From an uncultured bacterium (GTDB taxonomy: Bacteria; Bacteroidota; Bacteroidia; Bacteroidales; Bacteroidaceae): a stretch of 64,000 bases of DNA. A program made the position numbers and the translations under genes. Positions 44,697 to 53,192 of the stretch are shown here, piece after piece. The notes below the pieces were generated by a model that was not told the origin of the DNA, made no database searches, and worked only from the letters and a program-made list of their open reading frames with translations. The DNA lies in the NCBI GenBank assembly GCA_905215555.1, contig CAJMQU010000020.1, positions 11,973 through 75,972 of the forward strand, given 5' to 3'. Each line of letters opens with the position of its first letter. Within the stretch, counting starts at the first letter, position 1.

Positions 44697-46130
44697 ATGG
44701 AAAGAGACTGTATAGACTTTAAAAACATGGACATCGCGGCATTGTTCCGCAAATTATTACTCCCCACTGTACTGGGTATGATATTTTCTGCCTTATTCGT
44801 CATTACAGATGGGATATTCGTAGGAAAAGGTATAGGCAGCGACGCACTTGCAGCAGTGAATATAGTAGCACCGTTATGGCTGTTCTCCACTGGTGTAGGG
44901 TTGATGTTTGGCGTAGGGGCATCCGTCGTGGCATCTATCCATCTATCTCACGGAAAAGTGAAGGTTGCCCGCATCAATATCACACAGTCCATAGTTGTAT
45001 CCTCACTATTACTGATAACCACCTCCACCCTATTCTGTTCTTTTGCTCCGCAGATAGTGCTCCTATTGGGTGGTTCGGAACGATTAACCCCACTGGCAGT
45101 AGAATACATGTTATGGTTTGTTCCGTTCTCGGTATTTACCGCCTTGCTCAATTCGGGGATGTTCTTCCTGCGTCTGGACGGTTCGCCTAATTTTGCCATG
45201 ACGTGTAACGTAGTGGCCGCCGTGCTGAACATTATTCTCGATTACCTATTCATCTTCCCCTTTGGCTGGGGAATGTTCGGGGCAGCCATTGCCAGTGCCA
45301 TTGGTACCACAGTCGGTGCACTGATGATAATCATCTATCTCTCCCGTCGCAAATGCGCCCTGCGCTTCTACCCTGTCAAGCTGAGTCGCAAAAGTATGCA
45401 ACTGACCCGTCGCAACATAGGCTATATGTGCCGTCTGGGGTCCTCCGCATTTCTGTGTGAAGTAGCCATTGCTTGTATGATGTTTGTCGGCAACATCGTG
45501 TTCATCCACTATCTGAGGGAAGAAGGCGTGGCAGCATTCAGTATAGCCTGTTACTTCTTTCCTATTATATTTATGGTGTACAATGCCATTGCCCAATCCG
45601 CACAACCCATCATCAGTTACAATCACGGACTTCACGAAGAAACCCGTGTCCGCCATACCTATCTGCTGGCTCTGAAAACAGCTATCGGTTGCGGTGCAGC
45701 CTTTGCACTGATAACCATATTGTTCAGTTCTGAAATTGTTTCTATGTTCATTGACCGCCATTATCCAGCTTACGAAATAGCGAGCAAAGGGCTTCCCCTG
45801 TATGCCACCGGGTTTGTTTTCTTTGCTGTCAACATTGTTTCCATTGGATATTTCCAAAGTGTAGAGCGGGCACGCTATGCCACTATCATCACCCTGTTAC
45901 GCGGTTTTGTCTTACTGACGGCTTGTTTCTTCGGGCTTCCCTTACTCCTCGGAAATCCAGGTATCTGGCTAGCAACTCCGTTAGCTGAGTTACTGACCGC
46001 TCTCTTCATACTCATTATTTATATAAGAGCAAAAAGGAAGCGCGAAAAAAATATAGTATCTTTGCAACATGGAAACGATGATAAAGAAATTCTGCCAAAG
46101 ATACAGACTCCCGGAAGAAAACCTGCGTGA
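44697..46130 (+). CDS. MATE-family multidrug efflux transporter
   Basis: 477 residues with 12 membrane helices in two related halves. MATE features include IFSALFVITDGIFVGKGIGSDALAAVN, a short loop PFSVFTALLNSGMFF and NAIAQSAQPIISYNHG. It exports cationic drugs or metabolites using Na+ or H+. Its last 62 bases overlap the start of a Crp-type regulator gene in another frame, so the two are translationally linked. Confidence 0.94.
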   Translation: MERDCIDFKNMDIAALFRKLLLPTVLGMIFSALFVITDGIFVGKGIGSDALAAVNIVAPLWLFSTGVGLMFGVGASVVASIHLSHGKVKVARINITQSIVVSSLLLITTSTLFCSFAPQIVLLLGGSERLTPLAVEYMLWFVPFSVFTALLNSGMFFLRLDGSPNFAMTCNVVAAVLNIILDYLFIFPFGWGMFGAAIASAIGTTVGALMIIIYLSRRKCALRFYPVKLSRKSMQLTRRNIGYMCRLGSSAFLCEVAIACMMFVGNIVFIHYLREEGVAAFSIACYFFPIIFMVYNAIAQSAQPIISYNHGLHEETRVRHTYLLALKTAIGCGAAFALITILFSSEIVSMFIDRHYPAYEIASKGLPLYATGFVFFAVNIVSIGYFQSVERARYATIITLLRGFVLLTACFFGLPLLLGNPGIWLATPLAELLTALFILIIYIRAKRKREKNIVSLQHGNDDKEILPKIQTPGRKPA

Positions 46131-46644
46131 ACTTTTGTCACATATGACAGAATATCACTTCGGCAAGGGGGAAACAATCGTACAAGAAGGAGAACGTAAT
46201 CTTAATTTCTATATTTTAAAGAAGGGTATCTGGCGTGCCTACTGCATGATGGATGGAACCGAAAGTTCTCTTTGGTTTGCAAGAGCAGGCGAGATAGCCT
46301 TCTCCTCTTGGGGATACGTCAATAATGAGGCTTCTCTGATCAATATTGATTCCCAGACTGAGAGTACTGCCTATTGCATCTCCAAATCCGACTTGGAAGA
46401 ACTATTCAATAATTCTCTTGAATTATCTAATTTCGGCAGAAAAATTTTCGAACAGGAAATCCTTTACATTGACAGTTATACGGTAGCATACGGTACTCCG
46501 AGTGCCAAAGAACGTTATCTGACCCTAATGGAAGATAACCCGGAATTATTGCAATATGTTCCGTTAAAACACTTGGCATCATATTTATATATCACACCGC
46601 AGTCTTTAAGCAGGATACGGGCGGGGTTAAAAAGAAAAAGATAA
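46069..46644 (+). CDS. Crp/Fnr-family transcriptional regulator
   Basis: 191 residues from ATG 46069; ATG 46078 is also plausible. N-terminal cyclic-nucleotide-type beta-barrel (FGKGETIVQEGERNLNFYILKKG) and C-terminal helix-turn-helix (LKHLASYLYITPQSLSRIRAG). The arginine of a cAMP phosphate-binding cassette is not obvious, as in other Bacteroidetes Crp-like proteins, so the ligand is unknown. It overlaps the end of the MATE gene and probably regulates it. A TATCTTTG sequence at 46058-46065 may be an internal promoter, but it is too near the start to be sure. Confidence 0.92.
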   Translation: METMIKKFCQRYRLPEENLRELLSHMTEYHFGKGETIVQEGERNLNFYILKKGIWRAYCMMDGTESSLWFARAGEIAFSSWGYVNNEASLINIDSQTESTAYCISKSDLEELFNNSLELSNFGRKIFEQEILYIDSYTVAYGTPSAKERYLTLMEDNPELLQYVPLKHLASYLYITPQSLSRIRAGLKRKR

Positions 46645-46713
46645 TGCCGTAAAACTATTATGAGATCAACAATCTCTTTACCCTTTCTTGACTATACCCA
46701 ATTCGCACTTACT

Positions 46714-46758
46714 CCGTACCAGATTCGTTTAGAAGTCTTCTAAACGAATCTGGTACGG
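46714..46758. repeat. Perfect 45-bp palindrome between two Crp genes
   Basis: Arms of 22 bp (46714-46735 and 46737-46758) are perfectly complementary around a single central T; the core half reads CGTTTAGAAG. No T-run follows on either strand, so a simple terminator is unlikely. It lies about 50 bp before the next Crp gene and could be a two-fold operator, a cruciform or a remnant of a mobile palindromic element. Confidence 0.8.
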
Positions 46759-46809
46759 TCCGGATACGAGTCCGATATCATGAATAAATAAACATAGCAT
46801 AATATCAAT

Positions 46810-47373
46810 ATGGATATAAATCAGATTATCGATAAGATAGGCATCCTCCCGGAAGCATCGAAAAATGCATTGAAGGAAACGATTACCGAGGCCACTTATC
46901 CCAAAGGACACATTCTGTTCAGAGCGAATAAAGTAGAAACTAAAGTATACTTCATCAAACGAGGCGTTGTGCGTGCCTACACCGAGATGGCAAATACCGA
47001 AATCACTTTTTGGTTCGGACGCGAAGGGGATACGGTAGTCTCAATGAAAAGCTATGTGAACGGACAGAAAGGTTATGAGAACGTAGAACTTCTGGAAGAG
47101 TGCGAATTATATGAAATGAAGAAACAAGCCTTGTATGAACTCTTCGGCAAGGACATACACCTAGCCAACTGGGGAAGAGAATTTGCAGAACAGGAACTGC
47201 TCAAAACAGAAGAACGATTTATCAACAGGCAGCTCAAAACATCTACAGAACGTTATAGAGAACTGATGAATAATAACCCTGACCTGCTACAAAGAGTACA
47301 GTTAGGTTATATTGCTTCATTTCTCGGCATAACCCAAGTCAGCCTGAGCCGTATCCGGGCAAAGTTCCGATAA
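46810..47373 (+). CDS. Crp/Fnr-family transcriptional regulator (second copy)
   Basis: 187 residues. Same architecture as the preceding regulator: sensor barrel (YPKGHILFRANKVETKVYFIKRG), long dimer helix, and C-terminal helix-turn-helix (LGYIASFLGITQVSLSRIRAKFR). The two proteins are clearly paralogous but diverged. It precedes an SMR exporter gene by 70 bp, which it may control. Ligand unknown. Confidence 0.92.
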   Translation: MDINQIIDKIGILPEASKNALKETITEATYPKGHILFRANKVETKVYFIKRGVVRAYTEMANTEITFWFGREGDTVVSMKSYVNGQKGYENVELLEECELYEMKKQALYELFGKDIHLANWGREFAEQELLKTEERFINRQLKTSTERYRELMNNNPDLLQRVQLGYIASFLGITQVSLSRIRAKFR

Positions 47374-47443
47374 ATCACTTTTTATCATTTGTTAAATCAA
47401 AAGTCAAATCAATTCATGACCTTTGTACCCAAAACTAAAAGTT

Positions 47444-47770
47444 ATGAGTTGGATATATTTAATTATTGCCGGACTGTTTGAAGTAGCATTTACATCGTGT
47501 ATAGGCAAAGTGAAAGAAACAACCGGAAACGAGATGTACTGGTGGCTGATCGGTTTCCTGATTTCTATGAGTATCAGCATGTTTCTATTGATAAAAGCAA
47601 CGCAAACCTTACCTATCGGTACGACTTATGCTGTATGGACAGGAATAGGCGCAGTGGGAACCGTATTGACGGGTATATTGATATTCAAAGAGCCTGCCAC
47701 TGTATGGAGACTGATCTTCATCATGACACTGACCGGCTCTATCATCGGACTGAAAGCCGTATCCCATTAA
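47444..47770 (+). CDS. SMR-family exporter (SugE/Gdx-like)
   Basis: 108 residues from ATG 47444 (the upstream ATG at 47423 is rejected: MSWIYL is the usual start). Four membrane helices, with the essential Glu in AGLFEVAF. The C-terminal GLKAVSH and the MSW start are closer to the SugE/Gdx guanidinium-export subtype than to EmrE; one subunit of a possible homodimer. A strong terminator follows. Confidence 0.88.
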   Translation: MSWIYLIIAGLFEVAFTSCIGKVKETTGNEMYWWLIGFLISMSISMFLLIKATQTLPIGTTYAVWTGIGAVGTVLTGILIFKEPATVWRLIFIMTLTGSIIGLKAVSH

Positions 47771-47776
47771 AGCAAG

Positions 47777-47813
47777 AACAGGGTGCCAACTGAACATTGA
47801 CACCCTGTTTTTT
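47777..47813 (+). terminator. Terminator of SMR gene
   Basis: AACAGGGTG (47777-47785) pairs perfectly with CACCCTGTT (47801-47809), followed by a T-run to 47813. Confidence 0.85.
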
Positions 47814-47831
47814 ATCTTCTGATTGCCTGAG

Positions 47832-48623
47832 TTACTTCTTCACCAGCACCATTACCAACGTATTGCTTCCATCATAAAGCCCGATACCGCCACCTGCCAG
47901 TTTACCGAAAGATTTTACTTCATTCAAAGCTTTCATCACACGCCCTTCCACTTCCATATCCGGACAAGCCATCATGGTGCTTATAAGCTGCGGGAAAGAG
48001 ATAGCAGATGAATTTTCATTATCTGCAACAAATCCGCCGTTGATAAGATTACAACCGGCATTGCCATGTATTCTCTTTTCACTGAGATTGAATTCAATAA
48101 ACGGTTGTTTTTCCATTCCCTCGGGAATAGCCTGACCGCTGACTTCAGAGATCATCCACTTACCACTCAAGTCTGATAGTTTCACTGTAGGAGCTTTCTT
48201 TTGTAATACAATAATGGGACGATTGGACGAACCACACAAAGCGATATTCTCTTTGCCCAATTTCTTATACTTTTTCACCTGTCCTAAAGCAGACAATACG
48301 TTTTGTTCCAGTGTCATATCCGGACAAGCCATACGCGTACTTGCCATGGCTCCAAGGTCAATCGTTCCGGATTTGGCATTCACATCAAACGAACCCATCA
48401 TACGGTTACAACCACTGTTACCGAATACTTTTCCGGTAGTAGTATCAAAGCCTATAAAGGGAAATTCCTGATTAGGAGCAGGCACTACGGCAGCACCGTT
48501 GATTTCAATAATATTCCATTCACCACTGATGGAAGACAGCGTCGCAGCATCTTTGGACGAGCGACAAGATGACAAAGCTACTAAAGCTCCTGCCATACAG
48601 AGAGAAACAAATACTTTTTTCAT
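47832..48623 (-). CDS. Lipoprotein with two tandem META (HslJ-like) domains
   Basis: 263 residues. Lipobox ALSSC at Cys20. Two META domains (about 30-145 and 150-262), each with GNSGCNRMMG or GNAGCNLINGG and a Met-Ala-Cys-Pro-Asp-Met motif (TRMACPDM, TMMACPDM) with the paired cysteines. E. coli HslJ, a META protein, is linked to heat and novobiocin tolerance; the role in Bacteroides is unknown. Outer-membrane or periplasmic anchoring is expected. Strong promoter upstream. Confidence 0.9.
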   Translation of the reverse strand: MKKVFVSLCMAGALVALSSCRSSKDAATLSSISGEWNIIEINGAAVVPAPNQEFPFIGFDTTTGKVFGNSGCNRMMGSFDVNAKSGTIDLGAMASTRMACPDMTLEQNVLSALGQVKKYKKLGKENIALCGSSNRPIIVLQKKAPTVKLSDLSGKWMISEVSGQAIPEGMEKQPFIEFNLSEKRIHGNAGCNLINGGFVADNENSSAISFPQLISTMMACPDMEVEGRVMKALNEVKSFGKLAGGGIGLYDGSNTLVMVLVKK

Positions 48624-48656
48624 CGTTATTCGTTGTTTAAGTTAATTTTCACGAGG

Positions 48657-48688
48657 CAAATATAGTGCAAACCGAGCGTATAAGCAAA
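48657..48688 (-). promoter_or_regulatory. Consensus promoter of META gene, within a repeated 43-bp sequence
   Basis: Minus strand TTTG (48688-48685), 20-nt spacer and TATATTTG (48664-48657). The whole stretch 48655-48697 is near-identical to 61047-61089, the promoter of the DUF5606 gene. Confidence 0.65.
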
Positions 48689-48839
48689 TTTATTTGCATT
48701 ATGCTGAAGTGAAGCCCATACTTGCAAAGTAAACATATATATAAAAAAATAACCAAAATGCAGGCAGTTTGTTTGAAGGTTAATGCTTTTTTCAGAAAGT
48801 ATTTAGCAGAATTTTAACGTATATCTGCGAATTAAATCC

Positions 48840-48847
48840 TATATTTG
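48840..48847 (+). promoter_or_regulatory. -7 box of carboxynorspermidine synthase operon
   Basis: TATATTTG; predicted start about 48854, so the CTTTCGGC hairpin at 48860-48922 lies in the leader. The -33 element is weak (TTTT at 48812-48815). Confidence 0.45.
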
Positions 48848-48859
48848 CTCACCAATAAA

Positions 48860-48922
48860 ATAAGTGACAAGCTACAGGTGACAAGTACCTTTCGGCATGA
48901 TAGCTTGTAGTTCGTCACTTAT
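48860..48922 (+). repeat. CTTTCGGC hairpin element, copy 2 (nspC/lys1 leader)
   Basis: A 17-bp stem with one mismatch and one G-U pair (48860-48876 with 48906-48922). The loop contains CTTTCGGC at 48889-48896. The stem ends about 40 nt before the ATG at 48963. Confidence 0.65.
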
Positions 48923-48962
48923 CAATGCAATATGAATTTAATTTTAACAATGTTATTAAGAA

Positions 48963-50156
48963 ATGAGTAAAGTTCTTATTATCGGTGCAGGCGGTGTAGG
49001 TACCGTTGTTGCGCACAAAGTGGCTCAAAATCCGGATGTATTCACAGATATCATGATTGCCAGCCGCACAAAGTCCAAATGCGACGCTATCGTAAAAGCA
49101 ATCGGTAATCCCAACATCCGGACCGCACAGGTGGATGCCGACAATGTAGACGAACTGGTAGCTCTCTTTAATAGCTTCAAGCCCGAAATCGTCATAAACG
49201 TAGCACTCCCCTATCAAGACCTCACCATCATGGAAGCTTGTCTGAAAAGCAGAGTCAACTACCTAGACACAGCCAATTATGAACCGAAAGATGTGGCTCA
49301 CTTTGAATATAGCTGGCAGTGGGCATACAAGAAACGCTTCGAAGATGCCGGGCTGACGGCTATCCTCGGTTGCGGTTTCGACCCAGGTGTGAGTGGCATT
49401 TATACCGCTTATGCCGCCAAACATTATTTCGATGAAATGCAATATCTGGACATTGTAGACTGTAATGCCGGCAACCACCACAAGGCATTTGCCACTAACT
49501 TCAATCCGGAAATCAACATCCGTGAAATTACCCAGAACGGTCGTTTCTACGAAAACGGCGGATGGGTAACTACCAAACCACTGGAAATTCACAAAGACCT
49601 GACGTATCCGAACATCGGACCGCGCGATTCTTATCTGTTATATCATGAGGAACTGGAATCCTTGGTGAAAAACTTCCCCACCATCAAACGTGCACGTTTC
49701 TGGATGACGTTTGGCCAAGAATATCTGACTCACCTGCGTGTAATCCAGAACATCGGCATGGCGCGTATTGATGAAGTGGATTATAATGGAGTGAAGATTG
49801 TTCCGCTACAATTCTTGAAAACCGTATTACCTAATCCGCAAGACTTAGGCGAGAACTACGAAGGAGAAACCTCCATCGGTTGCCGCATCCGTGGCCTGAA
49901 AGACGGAAAAGAACGCACTTACTACGTTTACAACAATTGCAGCCATCAGGAAGCCTACAAAGAAACAGGTATGCAAGGCGTGAGCTACACAACAGGCGTT
50001 CCTGCCATGATAGGTGCCATGATGTTCCTCAAAGGCTTGTGGAAGAAACCAGGTGTGTGGAATGTGGAAGAGTTCAATCCGGATCCATTCATGGAACAAC
50101 TAAACAAACAGGGGTTGCCTTGGCATGAAGTGTTTGATGGAGATTTGGAAGTATAA
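48963..50156 (+). CDS. Carboxynorspermidine synthase (saccharopine dehydrogenase family)
   Basis: 397 residues. Rossmann start MSKVLIIGAGGVGTVVAHKVA, then FDPGVSGIYTAYAAKH and the saccharopine dehydrogenase C-terminal fold. It matches the Bacteroidetes Lys1-like enzymes that condense a diamine with aspartate semialdehyde in the alternative spermidine pathway (NADPH-dependent). The partner carboxynorspermidine decarboxylase gene is not in this window. First gene of a probable operon with bcp and recA. Saccharopine dehydrogenase proper is the alternative name often assigned automatically. Confidence 0.9.
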   Translation: MSKVLIIGAGGVGTVVAHKVAQNPDVFTDIMIASRTKSKCDAIVKAIGNPNIRTAQVDADNVDELVALFNSFKPEIVINVALPYQDLTIMEACLKSRVNYLDTANYEPKDVAHFEYSWQWAYKKRFEDAGLTAILGCGFDPGVSGIYTAYAAKHYFDEMQYLDIVDCNAGNHHKAFATNFNPEINIREITQNGRFYENGGWVTTKPLEIHKDLTYPNIGPRDSYLLYHEELESLVKNFPTIKRARFWMTFGQEYLTHLRVIQNIGMARIDEVDYNGVKIVPLQFLKTVLPNPQDLGENYEGETSIGCRIRGLKDGKERTYYVYNNCSHQEAYKETGMQGVSYTTGVPAMIGAMMFLKGLWKKPGVWNVEEFNPDPFMEQLNKQGLPWHEVFDGDLEV

Positions 50157-50179
50157 ATATAAATGAAGAAGTAAAAATG

Positions 50180-50236
50180 AAGAATGAAGAATTACTTTCG
50201 GCGTGTTTTCATTGCGCAACCTAATTCTTCATTCTT
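50180..50236 (+). repeat. CTTTCGGC hairpin element, copy 3 (bcp leader)
   Basis: A perfect 15-bp stem (50180-50194 with 50222-50236) made of GAAGAAT-type words. The loop starts with CTTTCGGC (50195-50202). It lies between two co-directional genes, 13 bp before the bcp ATG. Confidence 0.7.
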
Positions 50237-50249
50237 AATTCAATAGATT

Positions 50250-50696
50250 ATGCAAATCGGAGATAAAGCGCCCGAAGTATTGGGCATCAACGAAAAAAGC
50301 GAAGAAATCCGCCTCAGTGACTATAAAGGAAAAAAGATAGTTCTTTATTTCTATCCCAAAGATATGACTTCAGGCTGCACGGCGCAAGCCTGCAACCTAC
50401 GTGATAACTACCCGGAACTGCGCAAGGCCGGCTACGAAGTTATCGGCGTAAGTGTGGACAACGAAAAGTCGCATCAGAAATTTATAGAAAAAAACGAACT
50501 CCCTTTCACCCTCATTGCAGACACTGACAAAAAACTTGTGGAACAATTCGGAGTATGGGGAGAGAAAAGTATGTACGGACGTAAGTATATGGGCACCTTC
50601 CGCACCACCTTCATTATTAATGAAGAAGGAGTGATAGAGCGTATCATCACGCCCAAAGAAGTGAAAACCAAGGATCACTCCGCACAAATATTATAA
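50250..50696 (+). CDS. bcp: Thiol peroxidase Bcp (atypical 2-Cys peroxiredoxin)
   Basis: 148 residues. Peroxidatic Cys43 and resolving Cys48 in DMTSGCTAQACNLRD, five residues apart as in the Bcp/PrxQ class. Reduces hydroperoxides using thioredoxin in the cytoplasm. Also a conserved Arg in GTFRTTFIIN. Middle gene between carboxynorspermidine synthase and recA. Confidence 0.95.
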   Translation: MQIGDKAPEVLGINEKSEEIRLSDYKGKKIVLYFYPKDMTSGCTAQACNLRDNYPELRKAGYEVIGVSVDNEKSHQKFIEKNELPFTLIADTDKKLVEQFGVWGEKSMYGRKYMGTFRTTFIINEEGVIERIITPKEVKTKDHSAQIL

Positions 50697-50789
50697 GAAG
50701 CAAGGAAATTAGTAAACAAGTTGACAAGGATACAGAGGTTTATTCCTTTTTAACTGGTATTCGATCAACTCTAAATAAGAAAAAGCAAT

Positions 50790-51833
50790 ATGGCAAAGAA
50801 AGACGAACTTATTTTTGAAAACGAAGATGGCAGCAAGATGGCATCCAGCGAAAAGTTGAAAGCCCTGCAAGCGGCCATGGACAAGATAGAAAAGAGCTTT
50901 GGTAAAGGATCTATCATGAAAATGGGCGACGGCATCGTCGAACAAGTAGAAGTAATCCCCACTGGCTCTATCGGACTGAACGTAGCACTTGGGGTCGGCG
51001 GTTATCCGCGTGGACGCATCATCGAGATTTATGGTCCGGAGTCATCTGGTAAAACAACTCTGGCCATCCACGCCATTGCTGAAGCACAAAAGGCTGGTGG
51101 TATCGCTGCATTCATTGATGCAGAACATGCCTTCGACCGTTTCTATGCTGCCAAACTGGGTGTAGATGTAGATAATCTCTTCATTTCCCAACCGGACAAC
51201 GGTGAACAAGCATTGGAAATTGCAGAACAGTTGATTCGCTCCTCAGCTATTGACATCATCGTTATCGACTCCGTAGCTGCCTTAACTCCAAAAGCAGAAA
51301 TAGAAGGCGATATGGGCGATAATAAGGTAGGTCTGCAAGCCCGGCTCATGTCACAAGCGTTACGTAAACTGACAGGTACCGTCAGCAAGACACGCACCAC
51401 TTGCATCTTCATCAACCAGTTGCGTGAAAAAATTGGCGTCATGTTCGGCAATCCCGAAACGACAACCGGTGGTAATGCACTGAAATTCTACGCATCCGTA
51501 CGTATCGATATCCGCGGAAGCCAAGCCATAAAAAATGGTGAAGAAATTCTCGGCAAGCAAACCAAAGTCAAAGTTGTAAAGAACAAAGTGGCTCCTCCTT
51601 TCCGTCGCGCTGAATTCGACATCATGTTCGGTGAAGGTATTTCACGTGCCGGTGAAATCATCGACTTGGGTGCAGACTTGGGTATCATCAAGAAAAGCGG
51701 CTCTTGGTTCAGCTACAATGACACTAAGATTGCCCAGGGACGTGATGCAGCTAAGCAGGTAATCCTTGATAATCCGGAACTGGCTGAGGAACTGGAAGGA
51801 TTGATTTTCGAAGCACTAAAGAAAGACAAGTAA
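50790..51833 (+). CDS. recA: Recombinase RecA
   Basis: 347 residues. Walker A GPESSGKTT, Walker B IIVIDSVAALTP, L1/L2 loop region with EGDMGDNKVGLQARLMSQALRKL and FINQLREKIGVMFGNPETTTGG. Homologous-recombination and SOS function. No intein or insertion. A strong terminator follows. Confidence 0.99.
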   Translation: MAKKDELIFENEDGSKMASSEKLKALQAAMDKIEKSFGKGSIMKMGDGIVEQVEVIPTGSIGLNVALGVGGYPRGRIIEIYGPESSGKTTLAIHAIAEAQKAGGIAAFIDAEHAFDRFYAAKLGVDVDNLFISQPDNGEQALEIAEQLIRSSAIDIIVIDSVAALTPKAEIEGDMGDNKVGLQARLMSQALRKLTGTVSKTRTTCIFINQLREKIGVMFGNPETTTGGNALKFYASVRIDIRGSQAIKNGEEILGKQTKVKVVKNKVAPPFRRAEFDIMFGEGISRAGEIIDLGADLGIIKKSGSWFSYNDTKIAQGRDAAKQVILDNPELAEELEGLIFEALKKDK

Positions 51834-51844
51834 TCTCTAACAAT

Positions 51845-51873
51845 AAAGGGGAACCGAAATCGGTTCCCCTTTT
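51845..51873 (+). terminator. Terminator of recA
   Basis: GGGGAACCGA (51848-51857) pairs with TCGGTTCCCC (51860-51869), flanked by A3 and T4. Confidence 0.85.
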
Positions 51874-51905
51874 CAACAAACTATTTACACCTATCAGCAG
51901 GATGT

Positions 51906-52658
51906 CTATTCCAAGTTTTCCAAACGCTCTTCCAGCATCTCCATGCTTTTCTCAAAACGTTTCCAAGTATCGGCATCCATCTGTTTCTTCAGATATTCGC
52001 TATCCTTTAGTTTACTTAAATCTTTTAAACTTTCCAATCCTTTTAAACTTTCCAGACTCTTCAGACTCTTCAGGCTTTTCAGTCCTTCCAATCCTTGCAA
52101 GCCCTCCAATCCTTTCAGGCTATCCCAAATGTCAGTATTTGCCAAATCAACATTACCGTCAATACAATAAACATTACTTCCCCCGTTCATACTAGTATTC
52201 TGATACATCATGATGTTCTGAATATCTTTCAGAGTCATCTCCCCTTCCAGATAGACAAACTTCAAAGTGGCGGCACCATCAATAATCATAATCAGTTCCT
52301 TCACCTTATCTCCTTTTCTATTAATGTAGAATTCGGAACTGGATACGGTTCCCTTCTGCTTCATCAGCAATTCATATTTGGATGACTGTACCAATGAACG
52401 CAAGTCCTTACGCATATCTTTTTTGATATTACTGTCCATTGTAGAAAGAATCTGCACACAATCCAACTTGCCGGACACCTTTCCAATATAGATATCCTTC
52501 GTAAAAAGATTGGGGTTCATTTCGATCATTGCCTTCGAGATATACACCGAAGATACCCCTTTCATATCATTATAAGTATTGAATATGTTTTTCTGCGCCT
52601 GGCAGAGCAGGGGTAGCAGCAGCAACACACCTGCTAATAAAATTCTGTTGAGTTTCAT
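51906..52658 (-). CDS. DUF4252 protein with C-terminal Leu-x-Gly/Ser repeats
   Basis: 250 residues. Signal peptide (LLLLPLLCQAQ), DUF4252 domain (about 25-150) and then a simple repeat of three-residue units (LKG, LEG, LQG, LKS, LES) between about 180 and 217. It ends with a charged helix (TWKRFEKSMEMLEERLENLE). Heptad-like leucine spacing suggests a coiled coil or a short solenoid. It forms a probable operon with an ECF sigma factor and an anti-sigma-like membrane protein. Function unknown. Confidence 0.85.
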   Translation of the reverse strand: MKLNRILLAGVLLLLPLLCQAQKNIFNTYNDMKGVSSVYISKAMIEMNPNLFTKDIYIGKVSGKLDCVQILSTMDSNIKKDMRKDLRSLVQSSKYELLMKQKGTVSSSEFYINRKGDKVKELIMIIDGAATLKFVYLEGEMTLKDIQNIMMYQNTSMNGGSNVYCIDGNVDLANTDIWDSLKGLEGLQGLEGLKSLKSLKSLESLKGLESLKDLSKLKDSEYLKKQMDADTWKRFEKSMEMLEERLENLE

Positions 52659-52664
52659 AATCGT

Positions 52665-53192
52665 TTATCTTTGTATTTCTTTTTTTACTTCCTGATTCAC
52701 TTTTTTCATATCTACCTGCATTTCCTTTACCTGGGCAATGCCCTGATTCAGATTAGTGGAAACCTCCAATAATGTTGCCTGCAACACGCGATAGGCCTCT
52801 TCGGGATCGGAAAATGTATCTTGTGGTGTAGGCGGACACACATCATTTCCCAAGCTGTCAACTCCATATCCGATGCCAATAAGCAGCAATACGGTAGCGG
52901 CAATGCCTCCAATCCAACGCCAGTTTCGTTTAGCTTTATTAGGACGGAAGAAGCGTTGTTCTTCTTCAGCCTTTTCATCAATCAGCAGGCTTAGTTTATC
53001 CCCCAACCCCGCTGGAACTTCCACAGCTCTATCCGCAGTTTGATAAAGGCTAAGAAAAATCTCTTTATCTTTCAGCAAATGTTCAGGTACTTCCGTTGTT
53101 CTGAAATAATCTCTCAACGCCTCTTCTTGGCTCTCGGTAGTGTCCCCCTCGTAAAACTCGGTGAGCAGCCTTTCAATTTCCTCGACTTTCAT
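52665..53192 (-). CDS. Putative anti-sigma factor, single membrane helix
   Basis: 175 residues from ATG 53192 (the frame extends to 53252 in another start codon, but this ATG is coupled to the sigma stop). N-terminal ~90 residues cytoplasmic and acidic, one membrane helix (WIGGIAATVLLLIGIGYG), then a periplasmic coiled-coil-like tail (QVKEMQVDMKKVNQEVKKEI). The start lies 20 nt inside the end of the sigma gene, a sign of translational coupling. Confidence 0.8.
   Translation of the reverse strand: MKVEEIERLLTEFYEGDTTESQEEALRDYFRTTEVPEHLLKDKEIFLSLYQTADRAVEVPAGLGDKLSLLIDEKAEEEQRFFRPNKAKRNWRWIGGIAATVLLLIGIGYGVDSLGNDVCPPTPQDTFSDPEEAYRVLQATLLEVSTNLNQGIAQVKEMQVDMKKVNQEVKKEIQR

Noticed and set aside
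46058..46065. Internal promoter for the first Crp gene inside the MATE gene
   Set aside because: TATCTTTG fits, but it is only a few bases from the start codon and lacks a -33 element, so it is noted but not called.
46714..46758. The 45-bp palindrome as an intrinsic terminator
   Set aside because: No T-run on either strand directly after the stem.
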